Source: Uranotaenia lowii
Taxonomy: Eukaryota > Arthropoda > Insecta > Diptera > Culicidae
Direction: 5' to 3'
NCBI RefSeq assembly: GCF_029784155.1
Contig: NC_073693.1
Coordinates: 159,600,887-159,664,886 of the forward strand
DNA length: 64,000 bases
The position numbers and the translations under genes are program-made. Below, piece by piece: positions 22,800 through 36,611 of this stretch. Position 1 is the first letter of the stretch. Each line of letters begins with the position of its first letter. Below the pieces are notes generated by a model. That model was not told the origin of the DNA. It did no database searches and worked only from the letters and a program-made list of their open reading frames with translations.

Positions 22800-25129
22800 G
22801 CTTGAAAAACGTAGGGGAAATCGGGCAAAATGAGGCTTTTAAAGTGATTTAATCGAAAAGCGGTGTGGTTCATTCGATTCCTCGAATTTTTTTATATTAA
22901 GAATGATTTTTCACAAGAATTTTCCATGTGCTGGGCGGTTATAAATGAAATAGGTACCTTTTTTCCATCAAAAATCCCCACTGAGCGTTGGTATGAAAAG
23001 CATTCAAGCGAACTCAAGTTTTAGTATTGAGTAGTTTGGATAGCCTCAGAAATATAGTAAGATCGTATCAAAATCTTTTTAAAATCGTAAAAAAAAACAC
23101 AAAATCATATCAACATCACATTAAAAATTTTACTTTTACAATAACTTCAACCATTTGCACCTTGAAATCTATTTCGAAATCTTCGTTCATCCACCAAAAT
23201 TTTATAACTTTTGTAAATTATGTAAAATATCGAAAGCTTGCTCTCTAAATTTCTCCAACTGATTGTTTTTTTAAGCTTTAAAGAAAAGAGTATATTTATG
23301 AAAATTAAACCAAATCCAAATTTATTTCAATTGGTATCGTGCTCTATATTTTTGTACAACATCAATCATGAAAAATTTGACAGAATTTACAGTTGAGTTG
23401 TCAAATACACTGGCAAATCGAGATACTAGAAAATTTAAAAAAAAAATTGAATTGAGTTGAGGTTGAGAACCGTACTTTAAAAAATCTATATTATTTATAA
23501 GTTATAAGTTCGTTAAAAATCATGTAGGTATGTGTTTGTTTTCGTTAAAAATATTATTCGTTTAAATGTCAAAAGCTTGTGAACGTTACTTTTTTTTCAA
23601 CTATTCCTTTCAGTGGTTTTTTTATTTATCTATCAAATTTTTCTAAGTAAAACGGTGAGCTTGAAAATTTTGGAAAGTGGGCGATCATTTTTTTATGTTT
23701 AGAGACCATAAATTGACTTAATGTACATTGTAACCACGCCATTTCACATTTCAAGGATGAATAAACCGAGGAGGTTTCAAATTCCTTTAGAAGATTGACG
23801 TACGTACATAAGTTGGGAGGGATAATCCATTTCATTAGCAAAATTTTTTTTTTTTTCAAATGGAGCAAAATTTTTGAAAATATGCAAGTAACAAAAATGA
23901 TTAATAAAAATGAGTCTAGATGTGACCTAGGGTATGTTTTTTCATAGCGTTTTCATAATCTGTTTTTATTTGTTTTCTCTTAGACACGAATGCCACAAGG
24001 TGGTAAAGTTATGACACTTACATGACATAAACTAAAAAAAAAATGTTTTTTTCGAACACTACATAACAATTTCTTTTTTGGCCCGCCAGCCAATCTGATT
24101 TTTGTAATTTGGTCCACCTGTTGTAGATGTTGGCCACCCATGTTCTATACTATCCAAAAACTTATTGATTAGAAAAGTTTAATGATAGATATTTGTAACG
24201 AGCTTAATCGAGAGCAGAAAAAATATTTCCTTCATTACCACTGAGAAGAAATATTTAGACTTCAGACAAAGAATCTAAATTAAAAAAAAATCAACAGAAT
24301 TAAATTAAAACTCCATGGAGATACAAACAGTTCAACAGTGAAAATAAAAATCCTAAATCAGATTTTTTAGACCTAGAATTCAAAATCTCCAATTAAGTTC
24401 GTAAAATCAAATAACAAATAAAATTCAAATACAAAATTGAGAATCAAAGTTACAATCAGAGTAAAGCAGAAACTGCAACATTCACAATTCAAATCCAAAA
24501 CTAGATTTCACTTTCGTACCTTTTAAACACAAAAAAAATCGTGTTCATATAATGTGTTGATATTTTTAAATTGTAATGCGGATTAAAACTTGAAATTAAA
24601 TGATATTTATTTATTCTTAACCAAAATTTAAAAATTAGGAAGATTTTGTCGAAAGCTCTTCTAAAAGTGACAAAAGTTACCTCGGAAACAATGATTCAGA
24701 ATGAAAATTAAAATTTCTTAGCACAGAATCATAAATGAAAATTAAAAGTTCTTAAAAAAGAATCAGAAATGTGGAATAAAAGTATTGAAAATATAGAAAT
24801 ATTTATGTTTAGAGAATCGCTCAATCAAATTGGCATTTCAACTATAAGAGAGTTTTAATGATAATAGTAATTTGAGAATGGTCATTTAGAAAATGACATG
24901 CTGAATTCGGAGTATTTCCTTCAGAAGAGAATAATTTTAAAAAGAAAGTACATCAGAATCAAAAGTATGAAACTAGTTGGAAAAGTTTCAATTGGAATTT
25001 TAAATCTTTGACTCAAATTGGAATAAATATTCAAATATTGGAATTCAATAACGGAGCTCAGTATATCCGATTGATCCTATTCAGTCAACTACAGCTACCT
25101 TTCTTTTTTATTTTTATTTTTTTAAATCA
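22800..25129. other. No gene supported
   Basis: AT-rich throughout. Short chance frames only. No termini, tandem arrays or coding blocks were recognised. Confidence 0.4.
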
Positions 25130-25870
25130 AACAGGGTGTAAGTGTACAAATCATTCAAAACTTTTAACATTGATACTTTTTTCAATATTTTTCAATTTTT
25201 TTGTAAAGGCGAATGTGGCACGTTACATATTTCTAAAACCAGTACTGGACGTAAAACATGGTTGCAGAAATTGATTAGAAGTTTAAAATACGATTTCGTC
25301 TTTGTTTAAAATTTGATGCTTAAGGGTAACATTGATCAGTCTCTATTTTAAAAGTTTTAACGAGTTTTCTTGATCATAAAGGATACAAAATACCTTCATA
25401 ATATTTACAAATGCTAGTTTATCAATTACTAAGGCAGTCCGGAAAAAACTAAAATGATATAAAATTAATCATGAAATTCTACAAAATTGAACACAACACT
25501 TTCGGTGCCTCAAAGGTACTAAATTTGTAACCTATGGTCCAGTGAATTCTGAAATATACAATGCTGTATTTTGTGTTTCTTGGTTTATATTTCTTCGCGG
25601 TTAAAAAAAAACAACATCGCGGTCCTTAATGTGTTAAGGCCGAACATCGAAAGATGGACAATGATACTGCATAAATTAAGGGGCTAAATTTTTTAACATT
25701 ACTTTTAAAATTTCAACTACAAAAACAAATGGAATTTTGCCTTTATTCAATTTCCTAGGCTCTCGCACTATTTCCTTTTAATATTAATCATTCAAACTTT
25801 ACCATTTGATAGGGTTTCTAGCCTTTTGTCTTAGACTGGCTTACTCTTGAAAAATGTCCCTATCAAAGTA
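25130..25870. repeat. Dispersed repeat, copy 2 of 2393-2960
   Basis: Shares CCAGTACTGGAC, AACATGGTTGCA, GGATACAAAA and the later TTTGATAGG block in the same order as 2393-2960. It is diverged and non-coding. Confidence 0.5.
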
Positions 25871-27364
25871 CAACAAAAACTATACATTTACTAAGGAAAA
25901 AAGTTGAACTACAACTCTCACATTCCTTATCAGAACATGATGATTGATTCGCTAGAAACTCCTGAAATATTTTCTTTATTCAATACTTAAAAGAAAGTGA
26001 TGAATTATTTATTGTAGGGGATAGATTCCGAATTCCCTGGATTTATTTGGACATGCCCGGGTTTTCAAAGTAAAGTGGACATTTAAAGAAAAATAAGATC
26101 TTTATAAGTCTATTTTTTTTCTGTGCTTGTTATATCCATATTGTTTTTTTTTTGGGAATTTGAAATGACGTTTGACTGCTTTTTTTTATTATCACTGAAC
26201 TTAACTTAAAGCAGTATCATTAAAGTTTTGTTTAAATTTTATTTCTATTCGGGGGCCCCCTAATACGGCCTTGCTTACTGGAACGTTTTGTGGATTTTTT
26301 TCGGACGCGAAGAGGAGTCTAGTTCTAGTTTTTACTAGTTCTAGAGACAAATCCTCACACTACCAAACAATATGCACTACGTCATAGTTACCTAGACCAC
26401 AACCGCATAAATTGCTGTAACCATAATAATTAAGTTTTTAGTAAAATTAATCATTGAAAACTTCTGTTAAATCAAAAGTTCAGATTTTGACTTGATGTTA
26501 CAGAGATACAATGCTTCAACTTTTTCTTGCATAATTGAAAAGGACATTTTGGTTTTTGGTTTAATTAACGATTGAACAAAAGTTGAAGACCACAAAATAT
26601 TTTGAAAAACGCTGAAAAATATGTTGGTTTAAGAGATAAGTGATAACACAAAACAGATTAGAAACCTATTCAAATAAAACCGGCAGTAAAATGCCCTCCG
26701 AACTAGCATCGATATCGATTCTTCAGAATAAATTGTTGTTTGTTTACTATAAGAATAAAGTTTATCTTGTTTGTGACTTCAAAGTACCTACTGATTCAAT
26801 AAAGTTGTTAAGTAAAACCTCTAGGTGATCAATTTACATACCGTGAAACAGTTTGATCGTTTATATGAAGAACATCGTCAGTTGCATGTATAAACACAAA
26901 AATATCGTAGTTATCTAATAGCTTAGCTTAGCTTAGCTTAGTTGACTACCGAAAATATCGTAGTTATCTAATGTCATAAAAAGGGAAATTAGTCGCTGGA
27001 AGACAGAAGTGCATGAACCAGTATTGGCCGTGGTCGTAATTGTTTGTGAGGAGTTTTGTAGTACGATACAGTAATCATCGGAACGGATTTAGGACCGATC
27101 TAGAACCAGTCGGCGAACCCGGTAAGAACAAATGTTTTAATTCATATTTTTTTTCTTTTCAAATTGAATAACACACAGATGATTGAATAAAATCCAGTAA
27201 AATCTTACAATTTTTGTACCAGTTGAAATGAAGTTTTAAATATTCCTCCTAACTAACATATTAAGTTAAGTGAATCTTGATGAAAGCGTCTGAAGCCTTT
27301 TTTTCTAATTACTTTATTTGAATCGGCTCATACCTAATAGCTTTAAGGAGCCAAAATATATTAC
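25871..27364. other. No gene supported; contains a tiny TAGCT-repeat insertion
   Basis: AT-rich. At 26899-26919 and 26952-26972 the same 21 bp occur as direct repeats around a 32-bp piece holding four TAGCT units (26919-26941) and GTTGACTACC. This resembles a target duplication around an extremely short retroposed tail. Nothing else was recognised. Confidence 0.4.
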
Positions 27365-27377
27365 AATTGTTTGCTAA

Positions 27378-27572
27378 AGGGCTTGTAATATAGCTCAGTT
27401 GACAAGTCTGTTGTCTCCTGAGCCGATGTCCGTGAGTTCGAGCCCAAGAGTAAACATCGAACACAGTACACAGTTGTACTGCATAAGTTTTTCAATAACG
27501 ATCCGCCAACTGCAACGTTGATAAAGTCGCGAATGCCATAAAGATGATAAAACGACTATAATCGAAAAAAAA
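27378..27572 (+). mobile_element. tRNA-derived SINE (Feilai-like), copy 1
   Basis: The tRNA-related head has an A box (ATAGCTCAGTTGACAAG) and a B box (GAGTTCGAGCCC) 38 bp apart, suited to RNA polymerase III. An unrelated body ends in an A-rich tail. A 13-bp duplication AATTGTTTGCTAA flanks it (27365-27377 and 27573-27585). Size and architecture match the Aedes Feilai SINE family. It codes for nothing and depends on a LINE for movement. Confidence 0.85.
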
Positions 27573-27585
27573 AATTGTTTGCTAA

Positions 27586-29703
27586 GATCTAGATCACATT
27601 TTTTCAAAAGAGCAGAATATAGATAGGAAAATATGAAAATAAAATGAATTATAGATGAAGATGACTAGCTTTTTGGAAAAGGTGTTAGACTGGAACAAAT
27701 ATAAATTTCTTCTTTTGTCAACACCCCTTCCCCCCTCCTTCGAAATTTCCAAAAAAAAACCAGACGGGGAAATAAATAATGTTTGATGTATTTTATGAAA
27801 ATTTCGGAAATAGTTCAAATATTCAAGAGATTACTAAACCAAAAAACAAGTTGTGGAAGATGGGAGTTATTCCACCTTTTGTACTCTTAATTTTATTGAG
27901 TTTTTCTATGAAAAATTACTTAATTTATAGGTTTTGTTCAATTATATTGTATGCAATTATGTTGCATAGAAGTTTTTGTACAATTTATTCCAATTTATTT
28001 GTTTTTCGCATTATTTTTTAATATCCCCTTCCTCGCGATGTTTCAACTCCGAGTGACAAATGAAGGATTTGAATTTTTTTTTCGGTCTAATTCGAGCATG
28101 TTATCAATGTCTATAGCAGTTAGTACATCTCTTACTGGGATGCAGGCAGGTGAACAAAATCATACGGTACAGATCTGTAAAGCTCAAACATTTAGATGGT
28201 CTTTCAATACACTAGCTCCGCAACGGTTCTAAGCAACGCTTATGTATTAATTGAAATTATTAAATTCTAAAACACTCTCCTTTTAAGTACAATTTGCCGT
28301 GCCACTATCAAACCAACCATCAAGGATGGTTGAGGAATCAAGAAGCTTCAGGAAATAAGTATCCTCACTCTCCTCTAAATTCAGAAAATGAAATTATATG
28401 ATACTGGATCTAGCATGATTCTTTACGATTCTGGATTATTTGATGCAACTTGTACCCTTTTTTGTCACAAAGGTAATCCATACTTTTACCGCACCGCACT
28501 TAAGTGAAATGTAGCTTTAAATATAACCCATTACCGTTATCCAGCAGAGGACGGAAGAAGCATTCTATCCCCATTACTAACTCAAAATAACAACTTAGCC
28601 GGATATGTATCAAAGAAAGCCTATGAAGGGGGGCATGTAAAGTCCAACAAAGAAATAAAATAAAATAAAACCTACCCATGTTCAAAATGATCTAACCTAA
28701 ACCGAACCGAAAGAATAAAGGTCCGGGTATTGTGGTTTCTCTGACCCAACATTCAATCTCGTTGAGCAGGGTCAAGTTTATGTTTAACCTGAGGCAGTAG
28801 TTGCTTTTTCATTTCCTTCCATTCTCAGTCCTGGCCATGTGAAGAGTTAGGAAGCTGCGAAGAAAGGAAAACTGCTCCAGACGAAATCTCAACTATTCCT
28901 CTGCCCCACAGCCCTTCGGAAGAACCTGGTGGCAACAATCTGACCTCTCCATTCCCGAAAAACCCAACCATCCGGACCATAACCAGAATGTGGGCTTTGT
29001 ACTCCAGCTTCATTCCAATGAAAGGGAAAGCAGACCGTTGGGAAAGATCTCATTTAATATTTACGCTTTGCTGGGTTTTTTGCTCTCTCTTCATGTTTCA
29101 TTAGTAAGTAATGTGGTTTTTCTGCAACGACCCGTGACTCAATGATACATTTTTTTTGTATCTTAGCTCGCTCTTCCTTCTCGTCCCTTGCTGGGCTGCT
29201 CTAATTTGACTAGATTTGAATAAAATCTTTAAGTCGACGAACGAGGGTTCTTGCCGAGATAATGGTAGAGATTGCATTTGCTAATTGCAGTCTCAGTTAG
29301 TCTGAAGGGCCATTGAACTTGAAGAAATTAGCACTCAACAATCTAGTACAAGAACTCACGTTGTCAGTGACAAGTACATACATAATCTAGCATGATCTAA
29401 GAGATGTATCACAGAAATTCCGACACCGCACTCCTTGCTCATGCAGTAAACATAGTGAGACAAACATTGTAAGTACATAATGTTGATTACAGAACAACTT
29501 TTTAAACTTTTTGCCCTTTTGACAAAACGAAACTTCAGAAAGCATGGAAGAAACAAAAATCAAATAAATGATAAGAACTAGAGCGATATCAAATGCATGA
29601 ATAATTCTTATGATTTCATTCTGAATGTAAAAAAATTGACATTCTACGTGATTTTTCCATACCAAGTGTAAATACATGAATGAACTTTTATATCATGTAG
29701 GTA
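27586..29703. other. No gene supported
   Basis: 27586-28340 is AT-rich with chance frames (27779-28232). A right end of TIR family A lies at 28345-28375. 28690-29250 is GC-richer, unique-looking sequence with a 62-codon frame but no domain. Confidence 0.4.
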
Positions 29704-29830
29704 CTAGCTGACCCAGTATGCTTTGCTGCACCTTCCAAAATAAATTAAATTTGTTAAAATAATTGAAATTTAGTTCAACTTCTTAAGCAGAATTTCAACA
29801 TTATTTAGAAGCAAACGCAAACGCTAAGAA
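29704..29830 (-). mobile_element. Helitron-like 3' end, copy 2
   Basis: On the minus strand it ends GGGTCAG-CTAG followed by T, with GCAGCAAAGCA just upstream able to form a short hairpin. About 130 bp are similar to 1263-1395. It directly abuts a TIR family C copy. Confidence 0.4.
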
Positions 29831-30578
29831 ATGTACAAAATTTTACATTTTTCAATGCCGTACAAAACTTTACCCAGTATGACGGATTGTCTTAATAATA
29901 TAACCTACAAACGTTTTACTGGTTTCCTCATACTATACTAACACTGTTGATGTAAAATTATTCTTCGATAAATCACTCATTTTTTCAAATATTGATATTT
30001 ATAATTCAGTTAGATGTCTGGAGAGTTATGCGACACAATACAAATCATAGAAATACCTTGTAAATCTCGTTTTCATGTTCTGACATATGAATGTTTTGCA
30101 TCACACGATTGTAAACATTGAAATTTCTTTCATCCAAACATGTATTTTTTTTATTTCAGCTTTTAGAATTTGTCTTAGTATTATTCAACCCGTAAATGTA
30201 TGCAGCACCCTTGTTTTCAGAAAAAATGTAAAAATTGGTGTCTACAGACTTAAAAAATTACTGAAATTTGTGTTTTCATGCGCAATAATCTTTAAGGCAT
30301 CGCAAATATATTGGAAACTAGAAAATTTTCATAAGTGTTAATAAGATTTTTCATCAAAAACAAAGTTTGTTGCAAGTTATTTTCTGGGGAGGGTGAAAAT
30401 CGTATGTTTTTAGAAAATTAAAAATAACTAAAGAAATCCATAATTTTTCTAACTACGCCAATTTGATGCCCCATCATCCTTAAAACTTTAGATGCGTAAG
30501 GGGTATGATTGACTGTGAACATAAGTTTTTAAGAAGCCATTTAAGTTGAAAATTGTTGCATGTTGCCCCAGTTGACGG
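29831..30578. mobile_element. TIR element family C, left-truncated copy
   Basis: Matches 60330-61090, including the block ACTTTACCCAGTATGACGG near 29866 and the right terminus GCATGTTGCCCCAGTTGACGG (30558-30578) followed by TA. The left terminus is missing. Non-coding. Confidence 0.55.
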
Positions 30579-30580
30579 TA

Positions 30581-33079
30581 TCTAAATGACGTAAGATTTA
30601 GCTTAATTTGTCTGGTAAGTTTTCAAATTATACCAAATATAGTATGAATAAAGACTTGCCTCCTTCTTTCCGACTCCACGGAACAATAAGGGACGGTCTC
30701 AAATTATTCGAACGCAGACAATCTTCTTTTAAACACGGTGTGTTTATGGGAGATGTTTCAAAGAAAAAATACAGTAACTCCATTTTTTTCAGAAATGGAA
30801 AATATAGGCTTTTCTGAATCATTTTCAGGCAAACTTAAAATATTTGGTCGGTGAGTCCCCATACGTTTTGTTTTTTTGAAGATTTGTAGTCCATATTTAG
30901 GAATTATTATCGTTAAAATTAATTTAATGCAATGAAATAGTAACTTTGTTCGTGGAAAATTTATTTTTATATTTTTACTCAAATTTTTGTCATTCTGAAA
31001 CAATAAAAAATGTCAACGCCTGGAAAGATAAGTGATTTGGACTATCTGAAAAAACTTATTTTGATATGAACATTTTATTTTTTATTATTTGGAATACCCT
31101 TGTTTTTATTGGTGTTATCCAAATGTAACATGAATTTATATTTATATGTGTGTATCTTGGAGAATTAATTCTGGTTAAAAATTTTTTCATGATACATGAA
31201 TAAGAACAGTCCAACACCATTTGATTGGTTTCCAACAAAATATTAAAAATCTTTTCTCTTTTTATCAAAATTGTTCTTTTAAATATTTCCACAATATTTG
31301 CAGGCTCATATGCTCATGTGTACGCATTTTGAAAACGAAAATTAAATTTTTGATGATGTTACTCGTTTATGGCATTTTTAATTTAATTTGAAGATTTAGA
31401 TTACATTTGAACATATCTAAGAAAAAAAGTTTTCAATAAACTTTAGTTAAAAGTTAAAGTACTTGCACTGGAATCCGCTTATCTTCCGCAACATAACATC
31501 AATTTTAAATTTCTTTTTCTTATATCGATGTTGAATAAATTTTCCATTTATCATTTGAACTTCATTTTTGCTCAAGAATTGAAGTACTACTGCTGATATT
31601 TTCGAATTCATGATCAACAAAACGATGAAAATCGATTTTTTAAGAGAAATTTCAATTTTATCGACGGTTTAAGACCAGACTTATGCGTTTTTTTTGTTTT
31701 GATGGATTTCTATGGTTTATTCAAACCAATGATTTATATAGTTTTACCATAATTGGTATAAAATTGTAGAAGTTATGATTGTTTTACTGTAACATTTATG
31801 CTTCATTATGGTTCTGTTTTATAATAAAGAAGAACTTCAGAGTACAGTAGAATAACTAAAATAAGTAAGGGATGAACAAAATAGGATGAATCTTACGCGC
31901 TGCAGGCTAGCTTGCTATCGATCATTTGCAATTCACTTTTGCTAACAATACTGTTTACTTTTGTACATTTAAGATCGACAAAAAGATTGAAATGCATTTT
32001 TTTTTTTTGAAAAATTTCAAATTTATCACAGTTTTATACTAGATTCATCCATTAAATAAATTCATTTCTAAATAACTGATTTTTTTTTAATTTAAAACAA
32101 AGAATTTAAAAGATTATTTTCATAATATAGTGAGTTGGAAACCATAGAAGCTAAGATTATTTAACCTTAACAGTCTTTGAATAAAATGGATGAATCAGAG
32201 AGTGCAGCAGGGTTACAAAATTTGGACTAGAAAATAATAAAAATAAAAAGGTTTAAGGAAACTCCATGCTTTGAATGATCATTGTATCAAAAGATAATAA
32301 CAAGCAAAATTTAAGCTAGATTGAACTGCTGATTTGTATTGAGTCTGAAGTGCGAATGGAATTTTGAGAGGACCCAGGAGAAGTAAAAAACTGATTTTTC
32401 ATCAAACATTGTTTTTAACGTATCGTTAACTTTCCAATATTCATTATCGTATTATTTTTTCCAAAGTTTAAGTTAAGGCAAACGTTTCTACTCCAGATCG
32501 TATCACGATAAGCGTTATCATAAAAAGTTATAGCGGTTCCTAGTGTTTACTATTTTTTTAATCATTGAGCTTTTTTTTTCAATAAAATTCCCTCCAGTGT
32601 TCCCATAATCAGAAAACCTAAAGATAATGGATTCAAATGGATTCATAGATGGATTCATATTATTTTAGATAATTCTAATAATTTCAGATAATTTGACCCC
32701 CTGAGACTACTGACAGGATTTGCCAGCTAATTTTTTAATTTTAGGATTAGAAGATACTTTTTGAAAATTTTTTCTGTTAAACAGCTCTGTTACTTGTAAA
32801 AAAAAAATTTTTGAAAATTTTTCAAAGATTTTGATGACATTCTTTAGTTTAATTTAAAGGCATTAAAAGTTAAAATTAAGAGAATAAGCAGCTCTGAAAT
32901 TATAAAATATAAAAATATATTTATTTTTTGAAGAATTCAAAAAGAAAATTTTCAAAAAAATATTTTGTATGGGGGGTCACCGACAAAATATTTTAATATT
33001 CGGTGAAAATGAACCGGAAGAAGCTCTACTTTCTACCCATGAAAAAATTAGAGTTACTGTATTTTTTCTCTTTGAGTCC
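30581..33079. other. No gene supported
   Basis: AT-rich DNA. A fragment of the CCTCCTTCTTTCC family lies at 30628-30722 (CCTCCTTCTTTCCGACTCCA). 31300-32960 shows no structure I can name. Confidence 0.4.
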
Positions 33080-33640
33080 TTCTACGAAACACACCGTGTA
33101 AAAAGTATAGTCCCTTTTGCTTTATAAGTTCTCGATTTGTGCCAACAAACTTGTATGGAAGCCCTGATTGGTTAATAAGTTTTCAAGCTGTTCAACACAA
33201 CTTATATGGAACTCTCTTTGTCCCTCCGTTCTCCACATTGCAATGCAGGAAGGTTTGTAACAATCAAAGAAACATATCTCGTACCAAATTTCTCCCCTTG
33301 TTTTAAAGTCATGTTGATAATTTTTTTCGCCATATACCTAACTTGTAGATATGACACATTACATTTGAAATGATGCCAAACAGCCAACCCTGTTACAATA
33401 TGGAATCTGGCCACTTTTAATACTGCAAATAGTGCAAATTACTTTTTTTATTTGTTTAAGCAAAAAGTACAAATTAAACCCATATGGATAAATCTAACCT
33501 AAAGAATCTCGGAAAATACTGGTTTTTAATGGAAAAAATGTGTTTTTTTTTGTTTTTCGGCCGAATCACATGATATTTTTTCCTTTTTTTGGTGCCATTT
33601 TTGGAAAAATAGTGCAATCTTCGTTTTACCTACATCTCTT
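33080..33640. repeat. Dispersed repeat family (CCTCCTTCTTTCC type), copy 2
   Basis: Co-linear with 3400-3960, for example AACAAACTTGTATGGAAGC, GGTTTGTAACAATC and GTTTAAGCAAAAAGT. Non-coding and diverged. Confidence 0.5.
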
Positions 33641-34131
33641 ATGCTCCTAAACATTTCCTGAGGAGACTTCTATTAATATCTACGAGTCGTCTACTGCACT
33701 TATTTATTCTTAAGTTAGTTCAAATAAACTAAAAATTTTCAAAGGAGCATTTATTTTATAATCATATGAAATTATAGATATTTTTTCTTTCAAAATTCCA
33801 ACTAGAAAGCATGATGATCATTGAATCAAAAATCGTTTTCTATCGTGAAAAAAATACATGAATCTTTGTTATTGTCTAAACGGTAAAATATTCCGGCTTT
33901 TCGGATCCAAAACACCTTCTTTTCTTATTCCGACGTTTCGTTCTTTATTTGAACTTTTTCAGAGGAATAGAAAATTGTGTTTCTTCATCTGGAGGATCAA
34001 TTACAATTAAATTCACATACAATAATTGGACACTTTTTACTATTAAAAACGTGTCTAGAGCAATCTTTTTTGTTTTTTTTTTTTTTGAGATTTTTCTTTC
34101 GTGTTTGGAGTTTGCTGGAGTTAGATTGTAA
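33641..34131. other. No gene supported
   Basis: AT-rich. Overlapping 60-100 codon frames on both strands around 33945-34247 come from T-rich sequence and the repeat that follows. Confidence 0.4.
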
Positions 34132-34497
34132 TTGTCAAAGTTATCAGATCGAGACTTGCGGCATATTGATAGAAAACTCTTGCCCTTTTCATGAAGAGAA
34201 TCGATAGGAGAAGTGATTCTGGGACACTTGGTCGTGGCCATAGCCAATCTAGCCGGTTCCGGATCGAAAAAGGTCAGTTATCGGATCGAGACTTGCGGCA
34301 TATTCATAGGAAGATCTTGGCCTCTTCATGAAAAGAATCGTTTGGAGAATGATTTAGAGCCATGGCCACAACCAAGTGTCCCCAAATTACTTCTCCTATC
34401 GATTTTCTTCATGAAAAGGCCAAGAGCTCTCTATTAATGTGCCGCAAGTCTCGATCCGATAACTTTGACATTTTTCGTTCCGGAACCGGCCAAATTT
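34132..34497. repeat. Two direct and one inverted copy of a ~135-bp unit
   Basis: Copies at about 34132-34264 and 34270-34345 (plus) share GATCGAGACTTGCGGCATATT and TTCATGAA(G/A)AGAATCG. A third copy lies inverted at about 34360-34497 and carries the same words reversed, so the middle and right copies can fold back on each other. No termini were determined; it is possibly satellite-like. Confidence 0.6.
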
Positions 34498-35136
34498 GCC
34501 ACAGTCACGACTCAGTGTTCCTGTACCACTTCTAACATGGGTTCTCTTAATGTTAGGCCAAGAGGTCTTTTCAGATTAGTTATGATTTGATCTCATAAAT
34601 TTTCATTATCACGAAATCAGCTAGATTACCCACATAGTCGAAGCAGATTGTCCCAAGTTTTATATTTCAGGTCAATTTCAAATAAGAATTTGTTCTCAAT
34701 GACCCGACAATTATCTTTCTATCAATCACGGATTCAGATCGAGCCTAATAAAAAAAACGCTTAAAAAATTTTAATTCTATCATTTTTATAAATTTCAATA
34801 GATAAGTTTACATTTTTTCTAGCAAATATAGTTCGAGAAAATCTTTGACTTTTTATTCTGAAGACAAACTCATTCAATAATTTGAATGAAGACTGCACGA
34901 TTTGACTTATGATTTAGAATTATCAAAATTTTCATTTGGGTGACATTTTGTAAAAAATTTTTACTTAGCAGAATATGGAAAAATTTACGAGAAGAAACTC
35001 CTATATCTTTTTCTCGAAGTAAAAATAACAGGCGATCCCCGGGAAACTTTTATTTTAAATATCTTTGAAATATTTCATAGTTATGCCGAAGATGTTCAAA
35101 AAGTGGCTCTCATAGAAAATTAAAAAAAATCGTGCA
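34498..35136. other. No gene supported
   Basis: AT-rich sequence with no recognised repeat, frame or signal. Confidence 0.4.
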
Positions 35137-35790
35137 ATAGATGTTTAAATTTTAACATTTTTCGATGCCGTAAAAAACTTTACCCAGTATGACGTATAGG
35201 ATTTATGAAGTCACTGACAAACTTAATATTGCTTTTAGGTTGATTTATTTCGTCTTTTGTTTAAATTATCGTTCAGATGATGACTGAAAAACTACGAAAT
35301 TCTGCTTAGACATAATTTGAAACGACGTGTGCACATATTAAAATTAAACAGATGATATAAAAATATTTTTTTTGACTACCACCAAATTTTTTTAAAGCAA
35401 TATTTCTATAATTCATTTACCAGTCTGGGCTAAAATGCTGATTCACCTTTTCAATCTCGTTTCTTTATGCTGAAATATAATTGTTTTGTATGCAACACCT
35501 CGTAAAAGTGTAAAATTTAATTGGAAAAAATAAACCCAAAATTACTGCAGTCGGTGATTTATGCGTTATGACATCACAAGTATATAAAAAACTATAAATT
35601 TTCAAACATTCTCATTTCAATGCTCAACAAAAACAAAGTTTGGTGCATTTCACCCCTTTTCTTAGTAAAGTGAAAATCGCATGTTTTGGTTAATTTAAAA
35701 ATAACCAGTAATTTTTCTGATTACGTCAATTTGATGCCCTATCAACCTCAAACGTATCAATCTTAGGATAGAAAGTAATGCCAAACCATT
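35137..35790. mobile_element. TIR element family C, diverged copy
   Basis: Contains ACTTTACCCAGTATGACG near 35180 and later blocks in family order, up to AATTTGATGCCCTATCAACCT near 35735. Both terminal repeats are lost. Confidence 0.45.
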
Positions 35791-36115
35791 CTTCTTGCTT
35801 CAAATTATTTTTACCTGCTGCAATTTTCAGATTTTAAAACTTTGACTTTTCAACTAGCAAATTGTGAGTCAATTCAAATTATTGCCGCAGAGATTTCCTG
35901 CTTTTCTACAAAATAATCTGCACTGCTTCAAATTTCTAAAATTGTGCTTTAAATCTTTATCTAAATTCTTTTTTCAGCATTTTTCACACAATTCAAAATA
36001 TTGATTTTCTTTTCTGATGTTTAAGTTTTTTGTTGATTACAATGGAACATAAAGGGATTGATCATCATTCATTTTCAAGTATTCTGGCCGAATTTGAGCT
36101 ATTTTGCGTAATTTT

Positions 36116-36500
36116 CTAGCGTACGAGTTTTACAGAGCCGATTTTCGTGAAACATGACAGGTGAGGATATTGGAGGCCTAGGAAGGTTCTTGTTATGGTT
36201 TTAAATCCCTCCTTCTCAAGGAAGGGGAGAGGAGGCCTTTCAAACATAAAACAAATGTTTTCAAAACTCGAGAACCGATCAAGCAAATTGTACAAAATTT
36301 GGCAAGAAAGGGTATTAGGGAACAAGGAATATTTCCACGATTATTTGAGACTCATTCATCTTGTAAGTAGGAAAATAGAAAAGGGGGAAGGGAGATCTCT
36401 TACATTTTTTTCATAAATCGAAAAAGCAAATCGAACCAAATTTGGTATGGGATGATATTAGGGTACACGAAATGTTTCAATAAATATTTGGCATCCCTCT
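36116..36500. repeat. Dispersed repeat (polypyrimidine/ATTTGGCA type)
   Basis: Two internal near-repeats of the pattern GAGAACCGATCAAGCAAATTG ... GGTATTAGGG ... ATTTCCACGAT..., the first at 36270, the second at 36420. Related words recur at 37210-37640 (AACTAATCAAGCAAATGGAA). Non-coding. Confidence 0.45.
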
Positions 36501-36611
36501 CTCCATCCAGTTGGGAGATAAGTACACGGAAAAAAAAATAAAAAGGTAACATTTACCGAGATAAAAAGGTGAATGCTTGTGAAATCCAAAAATGTAACTT
36601 TTACTTCAAAG

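Noticed and set aside
27390..27460. tRNA gene
   Set aside because: A and B boxes are present but the stems do not form a full tRNA cloverleaf, and the sequence continues into a SINE body with A-rich tail and target duplication. The same applies to 63565-63630.
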